This document shows, piece after piece, positions 23,654 through 36,054 of a DNA stretch of 64,000 bases. The translations under genes and the position numbers were made by a program. This stretch comes from Trema orientale. Lineage: Eukaryota > Streptophyta > Magnoliopsida > Rosales > Cannabaceae. The DNA lies in NCBI GenBank assembly GCA_002914845.1, contig JXTC01000181.1, forward strand, positions 124,001 to 188,000. The letters run 5' to 3'. Every line of letters starts with the position of its first letter. Positions within the stretch are counted from its first letter, which is position 1. The notes below the pieces were generated by a model. It ran no database searches and had not been told where the DNA came from. It saw only the letters and a list, made by a program, of their open reading frames with translations.

Positions 23654-25098
23654 TAGTTGTAAGCCTATCTAATCCAATCTATTCAGTGGATGCAAAATTT
23701 ATCCAATCTCACACCAAACGCAATTAGAGGAAAAAACTTTTTAAATATCAAACAAAACACGTGAATTACACCTGCATGTTGATTTATAGAGTGAGTTATA
23801 AGCAATGTTAATTTTTCTTCTCTAATCTTACCATATATTTTTCTTTTAACTAAAATTAATGAGGTTTTCCAAGAAGATAACCCTTGAAACTAAAATAATA
23901 AACATTCATACATGTGAAACTTAAGTTTTTGAAAAAAAAAAAAAAATTATACTTGTTAGGAGTTATTTATTATAAGATCTATAGTAAGACCTCTTTAAAT
24001 TTAATATTATAGTAAGAAAAAATTATTATTTTAGAGAGATTATTTATTTATCTATCAATAAATAGATAATTTATTAAGTTATTGATAAATAAATATTTAT
24101 TAATTAAAAAGAGTATTATGATTTTAATGTTTATAAACTTTTTTTTCCTAACCAAGATAGATGTATGACCTATAATAAAAAAAAATAATAATCAAAAGTT
24201 AATGTGCGCATACATTGAAGCTCAAAGTTACACCAACACGTAGATACATAAAAGTTAGTCTATATATTTTGTACATAAATAGAAATAGAAATATTAATTT
24301 TCATTGTACATTAAAAAAACTAATAAGTAGATATGTAGATGGTACATATAGCTTTAAAATACAATACCTTATAAGATATAATATTTAAAGATGTTTTCAT
24401 GTACAATACATAAATAGTTATCCGTTTCACTTCTAGAATCCAAATCATTATAAATATCTTCCAAATTATATATATAACTTGTTGAATGCATTACAAAAAA
24501 TAGCTTAGGTATAAACAAAAAGCAAACAACTTTAAAAGGATTTTGAAAAAAAATAGAATTAAAAAAATAAAAGTTATCAAGAAAAAACTCCATAACATTG
24601 TGAATGCTTATGGGCTTTTTAATCCGTTATTAATTTATACATTTGATGACAATAAAAGAATTTAAAAAATCTATTATCTTCCGCTTTTAATGAAATTATT
24701 AATTTAATACATTAACAAAAATTGAGATTTAAAGATTTTATTATTTAACAGAAGTTATTAATTTATAACAATCAATCATTTATCCAAATTTATAATATAC
24801 GACATCAACATGCTAAATTGAATGTTTGTTGTCCAAAAGAAATTGCGATGATTTTTTTTTTGGGGGAAAAAAAAAACCCACAAATAGATTGTCCCATTTT
24901 TATATTTGTATTCAATTCCTATGAGTGAATAATAGCTCACGCCTCCAATGACGAAAATGCCATTTAAAATTTTAATCTCAAAGGAAAATACTAATTTACG
25001 AAGAGAAGTAACAGAGGAGGGCAGGGCAGGGCAGTGATCGTGATCCGCTCCCAAAGCGCGGCCCCATACTTGGTCTCCTCCATCGTTGGCCACCAACC
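23654..25098. other. Intergenic, AT-rich
   Basis: No gene seen. A palindrome-rich AT segment lies at about 23990-24110 (ATTTATCTATCAATAAATAGATAAATT type). The last 100 bases are GC-richer and presumably form the leader of the ARM-repeat gene. Confidence 0.55.
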
Positions 25099-25362
25099 AT
25101 GCGCAAGTTAGCAGCCCAACTCGTCACTGTAAGCTGCTCCTGCTCACTCCAACTAATTCCTCCTCAACTCGACTATTGACTACGTTTAATATATTATTAA
25201 GATGAAATAAAATTAAAACTAAAATTAAAATGTAATATTTTGTGATACTTGTGCAGTATTATTATAGAAGAAACCCTCTACGCATAGCTCAACCGCGAAA
25301 TTTTTCATCCCATAGTAGAGCAGGTTAATCGCTCTTATCCCTTTTAACTATTAATCTTCTTG

Positions 25363-25393
<31 letters not shown>

Positions 25394-27092
25394 TATAATA
25401 TCATTGATTATTGGCGGAAAAAAATCGAAAATTTATTCCGTTGAGCTTGATGCAAATTTTTATTCTATTTTATTTAATTTTATTTTTAAATTTTTGGGGA
25501 GTGCAGATGAGCTTGCACTTGAACAAGATGCTGAAAGAAAAATAGGATGGGCGTTGAAACTGTTTTTTGGTGGGACTGCCACTTATGTTGCTTACCAGTT
25601 CTTTCCTTACATGGGTATGTATGGATTGTAATAAGGGGTTTTAGCTTAATCATTTACTCTCAGTTTGTTTCTTTTCTTCACTCACAAGATTTGATTTTTG
25701 TGTATATATCTATTAGGGGATAATTTGATTCAGCAGTCAGTGTCACTTTTACATGTCAAGGATCCCTTGTTTAAGAGAATGGGAGCTTCTAGATTAGCCC
25801 GTTTCGCTATTGATGGTAATCTTGTTGTTTCAGTATCTGTGTATGAACTCTTTATGTTTGACTCTGTTATGAAAACAAAGATGCCCAGTTTGTCTGTTAT
25901 TTATTATGACTGTTTCTCTTGATTAATATTCTGAGGTTTACTTCTCATTTGGTTTTTTGATTCGTCATTGTATGAGTTGAAGTATTGGTTCATAAAGATA
26001 TCAGGTAAGTGCTACTTCGGTCGTGCCCTTTCTTGTAGGGGAGAAAATGGTAGTGTTGTGTTCTATTGCTGCATTGGAGGTTATGATGATACTGAACTCA
26101 GAGAGAAAGTGACTTTGAGTTATATTCATTCAAACGAAAAAAAATAAATAAATAAAAAGAGGGATGAGTGATTCGTTCAAATTATCCCGACTCTGGTTGT
26201 TGGTTATCTTGGTTAACTGTTGGTTTTGCTTCGGAAACATTGAAAGCTTAAGCTATGTGTGAGATTAGGAGAAACAGCTGATTTTTGAGAATTTGGAATT
26301 TGTCTCAGTTGCTGCTATATATAAAATTGCTATTTTTTTTTCAATGTTTAGATGAAAGAAGGATGAAAATAGTGGAAATTGGTGGAGCTCAAGAGCTCTT
26401 AAAGATGTTAGAGGCTGCTAAAGATGACCGCACTCGGAAGGAAGCATTAAAGGCTCTGTCGGCTATCTCACACTCAGGTCACACTTAGCTTGAAATATGC
26501 CTATGCAGCCATGAAGATTTATGAATGCTAGTCTCACTACTACAACTATATTTTTATTAGCGTCTTAGTTCACTTTGAGTGCGACATTACTTTTGAATTA
26601 TTTGTAATTACTTGTAAAGATAACTATTGGCTTGTAGAACCATGCTTGTATTTGGGTTTTTTTCTTTCATTGTTGGTTGGAAAGAACATACAAACTCTTG
26701 TATTCATGAAGACAAGTTACAAGTACATTGGTCCTTAAACTAACTCATGGCTTGCTTGGCAACATTTTTTATTTTTTTTTTTGGATTTTTGTTTTTACAA
26801 GTGAAATGAAGGGCAAAGATGTTCGAAACATGTGCCAAGCAAGCCCTTAGTTTAATTATGTCTTGTCGCTCAAAATTTTTTCGTCTGTTTTCTTGCATTT
26901 TTTAAACTTTTTTCCTACTCGTTTCCTTTGATTTCAGATGAAGCTGTTGGAGCTCTACATCACGCTGGTGCAATTGCTATTATCAAGTCTACCCCAGGTT
27001 CCTCAGAGAATGTAGAAGTTGAGAAATACAAGTCTAGCTTGTTGAGGAGATTCCAAGAACTAAAATACGATGTTCCATCATCGGATATGTAG
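25099..27092 (+). CDS. Small mitochondrial ARM-repeat protein
   Basis: Exons 25099-25128, 25257-25323, 25507-25614, 25717-25815, 26352-26477 and 26938-27092, all GT-AG with consistent phase, give 194 residues ending at TAG 27090-27092. The start MRKLAAQLVTYYYRRNPLR is rich in Arg, Ser and hydroxylated residues without acids, as in mitochondrial presequences. A hydrophobic stretch (LKLFFGGTATYVAYQFFPYMG, about residues 50-70) may be a membrane segment. After it come helices of armadillo type: LFKRMGASRLARFAID, RRMKIVEIGGAQELLKML and RKEALKALSAISHS, then GALHHAGAIAIIKS. These resemble plant 'ARM repeat superfamily' proteins of unknown role. The start is the first ATG with a splice donor in frame. 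An alternative 3' exon is possible at 27623-27701. Confidence 0.85.
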
Positions 27093-28332
27093 TTGACGAG
27101 TTCTCTTTAATTCTAGGCTCGCTTGGTTTTGTAAGGATAGATGCAACATGTACTGCATGGCTGGTTGTAAAACTGTAATAATTTCTCAATTCTATGTTAC
27201 AAAAATAATTTACCTAAAGTTCGTTTCAAGCAATTTCACTCGTAGTTGTTTTCTGGTTGTTTCTTTCATAGCTAATCCATAGTGCCTGGTTATTTCTGTT
27301 AAGTACGTGGACAACTAAACAGCTCATTCTTACAATAAAAGAAGAAATGTAAGAAATCCTACTATCTATCAACTTTCTATTGATTAATCATGCTTTTGGC
27401 TTGAAACAGTGTTTGCATTCAAGACAGACTCCTGCTCCCAGTAAGATTAGGATGATCTATAGATTTGTTTATTCGGTCAAGATTGTTTATTCCGGTTTTC
27501 TTATAGTTTTTTGTTCTCTCTGATAGTTTGACGGTCCAAGGTAATTCGAGTTTTGACATCTATCCATATATCAGCAAAATTTTATGAACCCAATTCATAT
27601 ATTAGTTTCTGTTTTTGACCAGGTATCCTGAGGATCTTGCATATGGTGATAGGCTGGAAAAATCGAAATCAGCTACTAGTTTTCAGCCATTCAGAAATTA
27701 ATAATAGTAGGTATGCTTACAATTGCTTGCTTTCAGCTCCTTTCTAGTGAACGTCATATGATGTATTTGATCCAATTCATCACCTAACCATTTCAAAGAA
27801 CGGATATTTTTTTTAAAAAAAAATTGTGAAATTAATACATAAATTGGCCTAACTAGGATTCGAACACCTTCCTTCTAACACACTCACACACACTCCCAAG
27901 AAAACGGAGATTGTTTTTTAATTTTGTTTTCAATCCCTACAGTGAGTCAAACTATTAAAGATATAAAAAGGAACTAATAAGAAGCAGATTAGAGTTCGTA
28001 AGAAAAAAAATTATTGACGGAAAAATTGCACGCAAACTAGAATACAGTATTATTATAACATGTCTATATTATCTTATCAATCTTATCAGGTGAAATCTTG
28101 TAAATAGTATATAACCGTACCTTGTCTGACTTTACTACCGCGTTCTTGTGTAATTCAAACTATTATATCCTCTTTCCCCGAAAGTGGCGACTGATAAAAT
28201 CCCTGTATAGCTTACCACTATTTAAGCCAAAGCCAAAAGCCAAACAAAAGCTAAACCAGAAAAAGAAGAGTGAAAGATTCCTTCTTTGGCTTAGACATTA
28301 TATCATTTTCCAAATTAAGACATTCTATTTTG
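27093..28332. other. Intergenic between ARM-repeat and LOR genes
   Basis: Contains the ARM gene's 3' untranslated region and a possible alternative last exon at 27623-27701. At about 27849 a GGATTCGAACACC word on the plus strand is the complement of a Pol III B-box, but no A-box or tRNA fold accompanies it. Confidence 0.45.
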
Positions 28333-29152
28333 ATGGAAAACGCTCCAGGGCCGCCGCCAGCTTATGGTGTTCCCATGGTCAGCCGCCAGCTTATGGTGTT
28401 CCCATGGTCAGCGTCGTAGGGGATGTTTTCTGTGTCCCTTGCCCTGTGGAACTAACTGTCAAGAAGAAAAATCATGGACTCTTTGATTCAAGCTATGAAG
28501 CTTTAGACGTCAATGGTAATCTTTTTCTCCAAGTAAATGGTTCTTTTCGTAATTTCCAGAAGAAGAGAGTTATGCGTGATGCTGCGGGTCTTCCTCTGCT
28601 TACCATGCGCGAGAAGGTACTCTATCACCTCTCTGTCTCTCTGCTTTCTAGCTAGTCTAGACATGCATATAAACACTTAATGAGGATCTAACTGAACATG
28701 TTCTTTTGACAAACGACAAGGCGCTGACATCACGTCACCGATGGGCGGTTCATCGAGGGGAAAGCTCGGATCGAAACGACATGATTTTCAGCGTCCAAAG
28801 ATCGAGTTCTCTCCAAATAACGAAATTCCGACATGAGGTTTTCTTGGCGAACAATATCAATGAAGATATTCCCAACTTTCAGGTCGTTGAATCCAGCCTA
28901 TGTCAGTCTTATAGAGTTTACGGAGGCACAACTCTCATTGCTGAGGTACTAAAACGCTTGTCATTTACCTTCATTTTCCATTAAAAAGAATGATATTGTG
29001 AGTGCAAAACGCAGGTGAATTTTGACTTGACATGGGGAAGCTTTTGGAATGGCACAAGAAAGTTCGGGCTCAAAATTTACCCTGGCGTGGACTATGCTTT
29101 TATTGTGGCATTAGTTGTAATCCTGAACGAAAATGATATTGCTTGTCTCTAG
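28333..29152 (+). CDS. LURP-one-related (LOR) protein with N-terminal frameshift
   Basis: Exons 28333-28616, 28721-28945, 29015-29152 (GT-AG). The family fold is seen throughout: GDVFCVPCPVELTVKKK, GLFDSSYEALDVNGNLFLQV and GLPLLTMREK in exon 1, HRWAVHRGES and a VYGGTTLIAE motif in exons 2-3, and the hydrophobic final helix DYAFIVALVVILNEN. LOR proteins have a Tubby-like barrel with a buried C-terminal helix; LURP1 acts in basal defence in Arabidopsis, but most members are uncharacterised. From the natural ATG (28333) translation reads MENAPGPPPAYGVPMVS, then a perfect 29-base tandem duplication (28353-28381 = 28382-28410) shifts the frame to TAG at 28417. The second copy supplies a new ATG at 28404 that is in frame with the remainder (191 residues, 14 fewer than the unduplicated form). 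The lost part is the variable Pro-rich N-terminus, so the protein may still work. A sequencing or assembly error is possible. Confidence 0.85.
28353..28410 (+). repeat. Perfect 29-bp tandem duplication in LOR exon 1
   Basis: Two identical adjacent copies starting GCCGCCAGCTTATGG and ending CCCATGGTCA. 29 is not a multiple of three, so the reading frame changes. Confidence 0.95.
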
Positions 29153-29957
29153 AATACTTTCTTATGATTGTACAGAGCCAGTACTATATATATATATATA
29201 TATTGTTTAATAGTTATTGTTGTGGATAAATACTATATACGATATGTTGTGACTTGTGACTGAATGCTGTATGTTGTTTCTAAGTTCGTAATACGTTTTA
29301 GCTTTGTAATGTCTCGTATTTACACTGCTTAAATTATAAGTCGTGGCATCAGACGGACACAAATTATTTATCTACTTGCTTGTCTTACGCTGTCTAATCA
29401 ATTACAGAGGAAAAATATTTAACAGATATCTCTGAAATGCTACAGTTGATTCATGTATTAAAATCTAACTGGATAAACAGAGGATAAGAGAAAAATTTAA
29501 ATAAAACATCACTTTCTCAAGTAGAGACATTTCTGTTTGACATGGTGTTTCCAGCTTCATAAATTAGGGCAATCACAACCTTCCAAATCACCAATATCTT
29601 CCCATGATCAACGTTGCTTTTTTTTTTTTTTCAGCCAGAAAACCACATATGCTTCTCTCTACAATTTACTGAACTCCCATTCTTCAAACCAGCTTCCTCC
29701 GCCGTCTTCCCAAAGGAAACACCGATCGAGTAAAAACAAGGAGATTACTATCACAAACATTGTCGTTTTCATATTTTATTTCGTTGTAATTGTCGTCTTC
29801 TCTTTGGTTTTTGTTGTTTCACAAAATAGCCGGAGGAACTGACAGACCCCTTCAACAATGAGGTACTTACAATATGTATTTTCAGTTCCAACAAAAAAAA
29901 AAATATCTAAAATAACTATATAATAAGAAATAAGAAATTCCAACCAAAAAAATAAAA
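29153..29957. other. Intergenic
   Basis: Includes a TA microsatellite at about 29190 in the LOR 3' region and a 101-residue open frame at 29537-29842 with a hydrophobic tail but no recognisable family; a CCGGAGGAACTGAC... stretch follows. I do not call it a gene. Confidence 0.4.
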
Positions 29958-30164
29958 GATAATGCTATGTGTACCAAAAACTTTTATCAAATTTTTAATA
30001 CCAACACATGTGACATGTGAGTTGATAATATTCAATCGGTGAATATGATTAGCTTATTTGTGATAAGTTTTAATATACCAATTAAATAATACTAACTCAA
30101 ATGTTACATGTGTTGTGTTGGTATTAAAAATTTGGTATAAATTTTAGTACATTTAATATTATCC
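29958..30164. mobile_element. MITE with 9-bp TSD
   Basis: Left end GATAATGCTATGTG and right end (complement) GGATAATATTA, with inverted similarity over about 65 bases including TTTAATACCAACACATGT. The 9-mer AAAATAAAA flanks it at 29949-29957 and 30165-30173; being A-rich, this could partly be chance. Length 207 bases, noncoding. Confidence 0.65.
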
Positions 30165-30173
30165 AAAATAAAA

Positions 30174-30797
30174 ATGAAAAGACAAATAATGAATTCTATC
30201 AATGCAATAGTTGACCTGACCAAGGCATGCATAATAACAATCTGGATATGGTTTAGGGTGGATTTCGAGGGAGATGGGAACCCATTGATTTGGGGAGGAT
30301 TTCGTGGAATTTCAATCAACAACTTCTTTGGCGTTAGCATATCACTTTCGACGGAACAGTAGACTTAAAAGAAAAAATACAAATCTTTGTCAAGTACCTT
30401 TCAAATATAATAGAAATATGTTTCAAGAAAGAAATTAAAAAAAAAGTATGTATTCTATTAAACAATTCAACATTTATATAATACAGATTGGCATAATGGC
30501 ATAATTGAGTCCAACATACTTTGCTTTGGCCTCCTCTTGAGACGCACCATCGTAGTAATCAATCTTACAACGTGACTTACTTCATCTTGTAAATATCACT
30601 TAATGAACTAACCGATAAAATTACAGTATTCAGAGTTGCGTTAGCAACAGTCACGAATGTGATGACTGCTGCGTTACAATCCTCTTTGCTTGTCAGACTC
30701 ACCTAAAGCCCACGAGAAAAGAATAATATAATTGTAATTGGTATGATATTAATACTATGATATTAATTTAAGCCAAAGTAAAAGAAAAACCAAATCA
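30174..30797. other. Intergenic, 3' side of the transporter gene
   Basis: No gene recognised; small open frames have no domain. The 3' untranslated region of the minus-strand transporter should lie in the right half. Confidence 0.4.
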
Positions 30798-32684
30798 CTA
30801 CTGCGTGTCCCCAAGAAAATTATATATGTTCGTCGAAATGGCCATTATGCTTGTCACTACTGCCAAAACCATCATAATTGTTGCCATGATTTTATCCCTT
30901 CTTCTAGATATACCATTCACATCCCTGCAATGATTAAAAGCAAAAACAATTTGATAAAGCCAGATTTAGCATATAGTACTTTTTCAAACAAAGGGACAAA
31001 AAATTGTAAAAAGAAAAAGATAAATATAAACCTCAGAGCAATAGCACCAGGAAAAATGAAGGCAAGGCAAGCTGCAGAGGTCGATCCCACAAACTGAAAG
31101 AGATACCAAATGTCTGGGAAGGCAATTGCTGCTAAGTATGAAAAGACCAAAAGAACAAGTGTGATAGCCAAGAATCTTTTGGTGTCCGAGGCCAAAAGGG
31201 GTTTTCCAGGGAAGAGAAATTCATCAATGTTTGCTCTTAATGGGTAGTTCAATAGAGGGAAAACCAGCATCAGATGGAGTGCGTAGCTTAACCGAACCGC
31301 ATCATTTAGCACTGCCCCTGTTGCTGTGTCCGAGCTTCTGTCGAAATTGACAAGTAAGTCCGCCATGATCGAATCTCCGAATAACAGGTATCCGAATAGG
31401 CCTATGGCGAAGTAGATCGCCGCACAAAGAACTAACGAGATTCGAACCGCAAAGATCATGTCGGATGGTTTCCCGAGCTCCAAACCAATTGGATGAACTG
31501 ATGGAGTAATTGGTTCCAAAAGAATTAGCACAAAAAATTTGCAGCCTACATGAATAAGTACATGTATGTATTATGGTCTTTCTTAGTCCTTACCATTGAA
31601 ATGAAAAGTAAAGGCTGCTACAATGACCGGGACAGCAGTGAAAAGGTCAAAGAAGGATGTTTGTGTGTCCAACTCAGGTACTAGTCTTGGGTTCTTGGTT
31701 TTGCCTTGGAAAAGTGCTATAATTGCCATCACAGAACATATTGCAACAAAAACAACAGCTAGGAGAACTGATATGGCCGAGCTGAACTTCAATGATTCTA
31801 AAAAGAAAAATGAAAAGGGAAAAAAACAAAACAACACAACCCAGATGACTATATCAGAAAAATTCAAGTAGAAATTTAACTTTAAAGATCTCTTTGTATA
31901 ATCTAGAGTTCGGTCATAAATAAACCTAATTCAACTAAACTCAAATGCTTCTTTTTCTTTAAATCAAAACTGACCTACACGCCTTAGTAAAACCAGAGGA
32001 AGCATAACGAAAACGACAATGATCAAGAGGGAAAATTCACGCGAGTTCCACCAGTGGATTCCAAACCATTCTCGCAAAACCCCCAAGTGTACAGTTCCAC
32101 CAGTTTGACTCCCCGAAAGGACATCCCCTGAAATTAAAAAGAGCAAAGAATTAATATGAACCACATATAACACAAATTTACACAATCTAAATCTAGCCAC
32201 CATGCCCAAAAGTAATCCAACCATATGCAACAAATCTTTCTCCTAATGTTTCTGCCATTGAAATCAAATTATGACCATAAAAGAAAGAAGGACACCAAAG
32301 TAACACAGGCTAGCTCTTACCGATAATAATGAGGTAAATGATCAAACACCCGAGATTAGTCACCATGACACAAACTTGCGTGGCCACCGACCCGACCCGG
32401 CCGAATGACTCGTTCATGACTCCGGCATAGGTGACGGCCTCGCCGGACTGCGTGAACCTCATCAAGAACTCCACCGACACGTCAGCCAAGTAACCAATGA
32501 TCACGATGAGCGCAAAAGCTGGTATTACGCCTAGGACTTTGAGAGTGGCCGGAATCGACATGATTCCGGCGCCGATTATGGTCGTGGCGATGTTGAACAC
32601 CGCCCCAGATATTGACCCGGGGTTCACCGCTGGGGGCGCGTGTGCCGGAAGGAGCGGCGCGTGTGCGTCAATCGGCGGCGACAT
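30798..32684 (-). CDS. AVT6: AVT6-type vacuolar amino-acid transporter
   Basis: Five exons on the minus strand: 32684-32321, 32127-31975, 31797-31594, 31497-31032, 30924-30798, all GT-AG with consistent phase, total 437 residues, the usual size of the family. After a short Pro/Ala-rich N-terminus comes SGAVFNIATTIIGAGIMSIP, the first membrane helix of amino acid/auxin permease (SLC38/AVT6) proteins. Later motifs are GVMNESFGRVGS (exon 1), FTAVPVIVAAFTFHFN-V-HPIG (exons 3-4 junction), LLNYPLRANIDEFLFPG and FQFVGSTSAACLAFIFPGA (exon 4), and the last membrane segment in exon 5. About eleven hydrophobic segments are present. Arabidopsis AVT6 members export neutral and acidic amino acids from the vacuole. 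The start is the only ATG before the conserved helix. No disruptions were found. Confidence 0.92.
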
Positions 32685-33634
32685 CCTTCCGGCGGCAATG
32701 AGTTTTTTTTTTTTTTTTTTTAATTTTTGGCCTTGCTGGGGAGTCGTGCACTAATGTCATTTTTATAGGGTTTGGCTTGCCTCAGGATGAATTACCGAAA
32801 TGCCATTGGTGAATTTGGCTTTGAGGAGGGTTTAAACTAAGTTGGTGTAAGGGTAAGATTGGAATGATGGGAACAGTGAGTAAGAAATGATGGTGGGGTG
32901 GAGATCACCTGTCTCTAACACCTGTCCTTGTTCCCGTCTGCCCTATAATCCATGCCACGTCATGATTTTTATTTAACGCAAAGGGAATTAACAGAGATTT
33001 GTTTATGCTAAACAGCTGATTAAAAAGCATTGATTGGTTGGTTTGATTCAATGCAAGAAATCACCCTAATTTCCCCTTTTTTTTCTTCTTTTCTTTTCTT
33101 TTTGTTTGTTTGTAACATGGATTTATCAGAAGAAGTTTTATATAACCCAGTTCAGTTTCATCCAAAAAAAAAAAAAAAACCCAGGTCAGTTCATACTAGA
33201 TTCAGTTTTGAAAATTGAATTTGATCATTTATCCATTTTTGGACCATTCATACAGAAAAATTGATATCAGTGGTAAGCATAGCATTGGTCGTTTTCGGCT
33301 CTTTGTAATAACTAATGAGCAGCATGACGTAGTTGACCAAGTCCAACTGATCCCCTAAAAAAAATTCAAATATTAGAATCTAGAGATTGATGTTCAGCCA
33401 CCGTGTCAATCCTTACATAGTGGGTTAAATTGTTCCAAGAGATAAATAAGCAAAAGCAACTAGCAATAAACAGTAAGAGTTGACAGGAAGAAATGTTACG
33501 TAAGGAAAATATTTAAAACGGAAGAAATGTGCACGCAAACTCAATAAACTTAAAGAAACTCTAAAATAAGATCATGATCCATTTATCTTGTCATGTGAAT
33601 AAATCTTACAAATTCGAAAGATTACAATGTATAA
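32685..33634. other. Upstream region of the transporter gene, intergenic
   Basis: A poly-T run at 32702-32722 (poly-A on the transcribed strand) lies just before the start codon, in the leader. No TATA box could be placed with confidence. No gene seen in the rest. Confidence 0.4.
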
Positions 33635-33643
33635 TAAATTAAT

Positions 33644-33998
33644 GGGATAATTACAAAAAAATACCCTCATGTTTGGATGTTATGCAATTTAAACCCTGAA
33701 GTTTGGATTCTGCAAAATAATACCCTGAGATTACGAATTTCTGAAAATTAATACTATGTGTTGACTTTTAACTGATAAAACGCAATAATATCCTCAAAAT
33801 TAAGATGAATAATATGAATTAATCTAGTTTTAATGGATGATATTATTGTTTTTTCGTTCTTAAAATTAGTTAAAAAATCTGTCCAGAGTATTAATTTTCA
33901 GAAATTCTTAATCTCAGGGTATTATTTTGCAGAGTCCAAACTTCAGGGTTTAATTTGCAGAACACCCAAACTTCAGGATATTTTTTTACAATTATTCC
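33644..33998. mobile_element. Mutator-type MITE, 355 bp, 9-bp TSD
   Basis: Inverted terminal repeats of about 110 bases (left GGGATAATTACAAAAAAAT, right complement GGAATAATTGTAAAAAAAT, both followed by AAACCCTGAAGTTTGGA and TACCCTGAGATTA words). Flanked by TAAATTAAT at 33635-33643 and 33999-34007. Noncoding. Confidence 0.85.
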
Positions 33999-34083
33999 TA
34001 AATTAATAATAGTAAATTTTCAGGTTTCTAATGGCAAGTAATGACCCTCAAATGTGTGGGTCTAGGAAAAATAAGTGAGACAC

Positions 34084-35960
34084 TTTTTTTTTTTTTTTTG
34101 GAATGGGAAGAGCTAATATTAAACAGATAAATCGTTCAGAGCGAACGACGAAATTGCCAGAGGTATATAATCAGTCCAGATTCTGTCACTGAGGGTATTA
34201 AGAGCCAATCCAGCTAGACAATGGGCCACTTTGTTCTCATTTTTGGGGACAAAGAAGCAAGTACAAAGATTAGCCGACTTACAAATAGCCTTAATATCAA
34301 GATAAATAGGAGCCAAAGAGGCTAGGGGAGAACTCAATGTCAAACCTTGCACCACTCTCAGGGTGTCACATTCGAACAGAGAGATTAGGATTCCAACTTG
34401 ACCCGTGAGGAGGAGACCTTCACGAACTGCAAGCAGTTCCGCAGCTTCGACACTAAAACGACTAGAGACTTTCTTAGACATGGCCGCAACAACCTGCCCA
34501 GTATGGTTATGAATGACTGCTCCCACACCTATATGGCAGTGTCCTTCTATGACAGCGGCGTCCGTGTTTAGTTTGTATTGGTTAAATGGGGGAGGCAACC
34601 AAGATGTTTCTGAGGGAGATCGAGAGGTCAACTGCAAAGGGACCAAGGTTCTAGGAGTTTGGTATTCAGCCAGAAAAGCGTCCACAAAGGAGATTTAGAG
34701 ATCTACCGGCTTAGGGCTACCACCATGAGTGACTTGATTTCTGTCGATCCAAATACACCAAAGGATGACACAACACCATTCAAAGGCCGAGCCAGTGAGT
34801 GAGTAGAACATGGCCAAAAGACACTCGGAGATCTGTTCATGGATAACAGTTTTGATAACATTCCACACCCCTGATAATTTCCAGATCTTCTTAGCAGTGG
34901 GGCATGAGAAAAGTGCATGGGAGATGGATTCCATAGCACCACATCTAGCACACCAAGGATTAATATTAATTTGTCGTCGGAGCAAGTTGTAATTCATAGG
35001 GAGGCCGCCATGGAAAGTTCTCCAGATGAAGATTTTAATTTTTAGGGGAATATTGAGTTTCTATAAAGCCTTCCACCACTGGTTGTTGGGTTGGGAACAA
35101 GATCCCAAAGAGAGAATATGCTCTTGAAGTAAACGTCGGTAACCGCTACGCACAGAGTAACAACCATTTTCCTCATAATGCCAAATAAGACAGTCAGGTT
35201 GGTCCACTAAACAAAGAGGAATGGATTCTATGCAGACCCGGTCCATTGGAGAGAACCAACATCTAAGTTTTGATGGGTCCCACCCACCCTCCTCTAGAAA
35301 CAAATCTTTGACTTTGATGTTCTCAATATCTGGACGGTTGATCGGTCAAAAACTGAAGGGTCTTGGGAGCCAAGGGTCTTTAAAAGGTCTAACAGTAAGT
35401 CCATTCCCGATTCTCCATCTAACGCCTTTTTAAATCAACTTTCGCCCCCAGAGTATGATTTTCCAAAGGAATGAGGATCCTTTCTTGTTAGTGGCTTCCA
35501 AAAGATTACCAGAGCGAAAAAATTTTTCTTTAAGAATATGAGCAGATAAGGATTGGGGTTCCTGGAGTATACGCCAAGCCTGTTTCGCCACAAGGGATTG
35601 GTTGAACATGCACAGGTAACGGAAACCCAGCCCACGAAGGCCTTTCGGAAGGCAAACTTTATCCCATTTTATCTAGACTAACTTATTCTTCCCGTCTTTC
35701 GAGCCCCACCAGAATTTGAGCATGATAGATTTAAGTTCCTCACAAAGTGAGAGGGGAATTTTGAAGATGGATATCACATAACTTGAACTGCTTGTAGAAC
35801 TGCTTTCACAAGAACCTCTCGACCGCTGGCTGAGAAGAGACCTCTTCTCCATCCTTGTACCTTCTTCCAGACCCTTTTATTCCTTATAGCTGACTACAAC
35901 TGCACTATTATCCCACAGGTGGTCCCGATTGGGCCTTTGATATAGGGTAGATTGGATAGA
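34084..35960 (-). mobile_element. 5'-truncated LINE: reverse transcriptase end, zf-RVT, RNase H
   Basis: Read from 35960 leftwards: the C-terminal end of a LINE reverse transcriptase ([14 protein letters not shown] near 35820, GLRGLGFRYL-like near 35620), a linker (35303-35061), the zf-RVT zinc-binding region (NPWCARCGAMESISHALFSC near 34960-34900) and a type-I RNase H domain (YKLNTDAAV near 34590, ECDTL near 34370, then FFVPKNENKVAHCLA near 34230). The 3' end has a poly-A tail (T run 34085-34100 on the plus strand). Several stops and frame changes occur between segments; the RNase H part alone stays open for 188 codons. Target duplications were not identified. Confidence 0.85.
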
Positions 35961-36054
35961 GAATATAAAGTAGGTCACATCGAATGTCTTTTTTCATTTT
36001 GAAAATAATAATAATAATAATCACACCTTGTATGATTTTTTTAAAATAAAATAA

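Noticed and set aside
27845-27865. GGATTCGAACACC as part of a tRNA or SINE
   Set aside because: Only a B-box-like word is present on the minus strand; no A-box, acceptor stem or tail pattern was found.
29537-29842. 101-codon frame with hydrophobic C-terminus
   Set aside because: No family recognised, no splice or start context, and it overlaps a T run; kept as intergenic.
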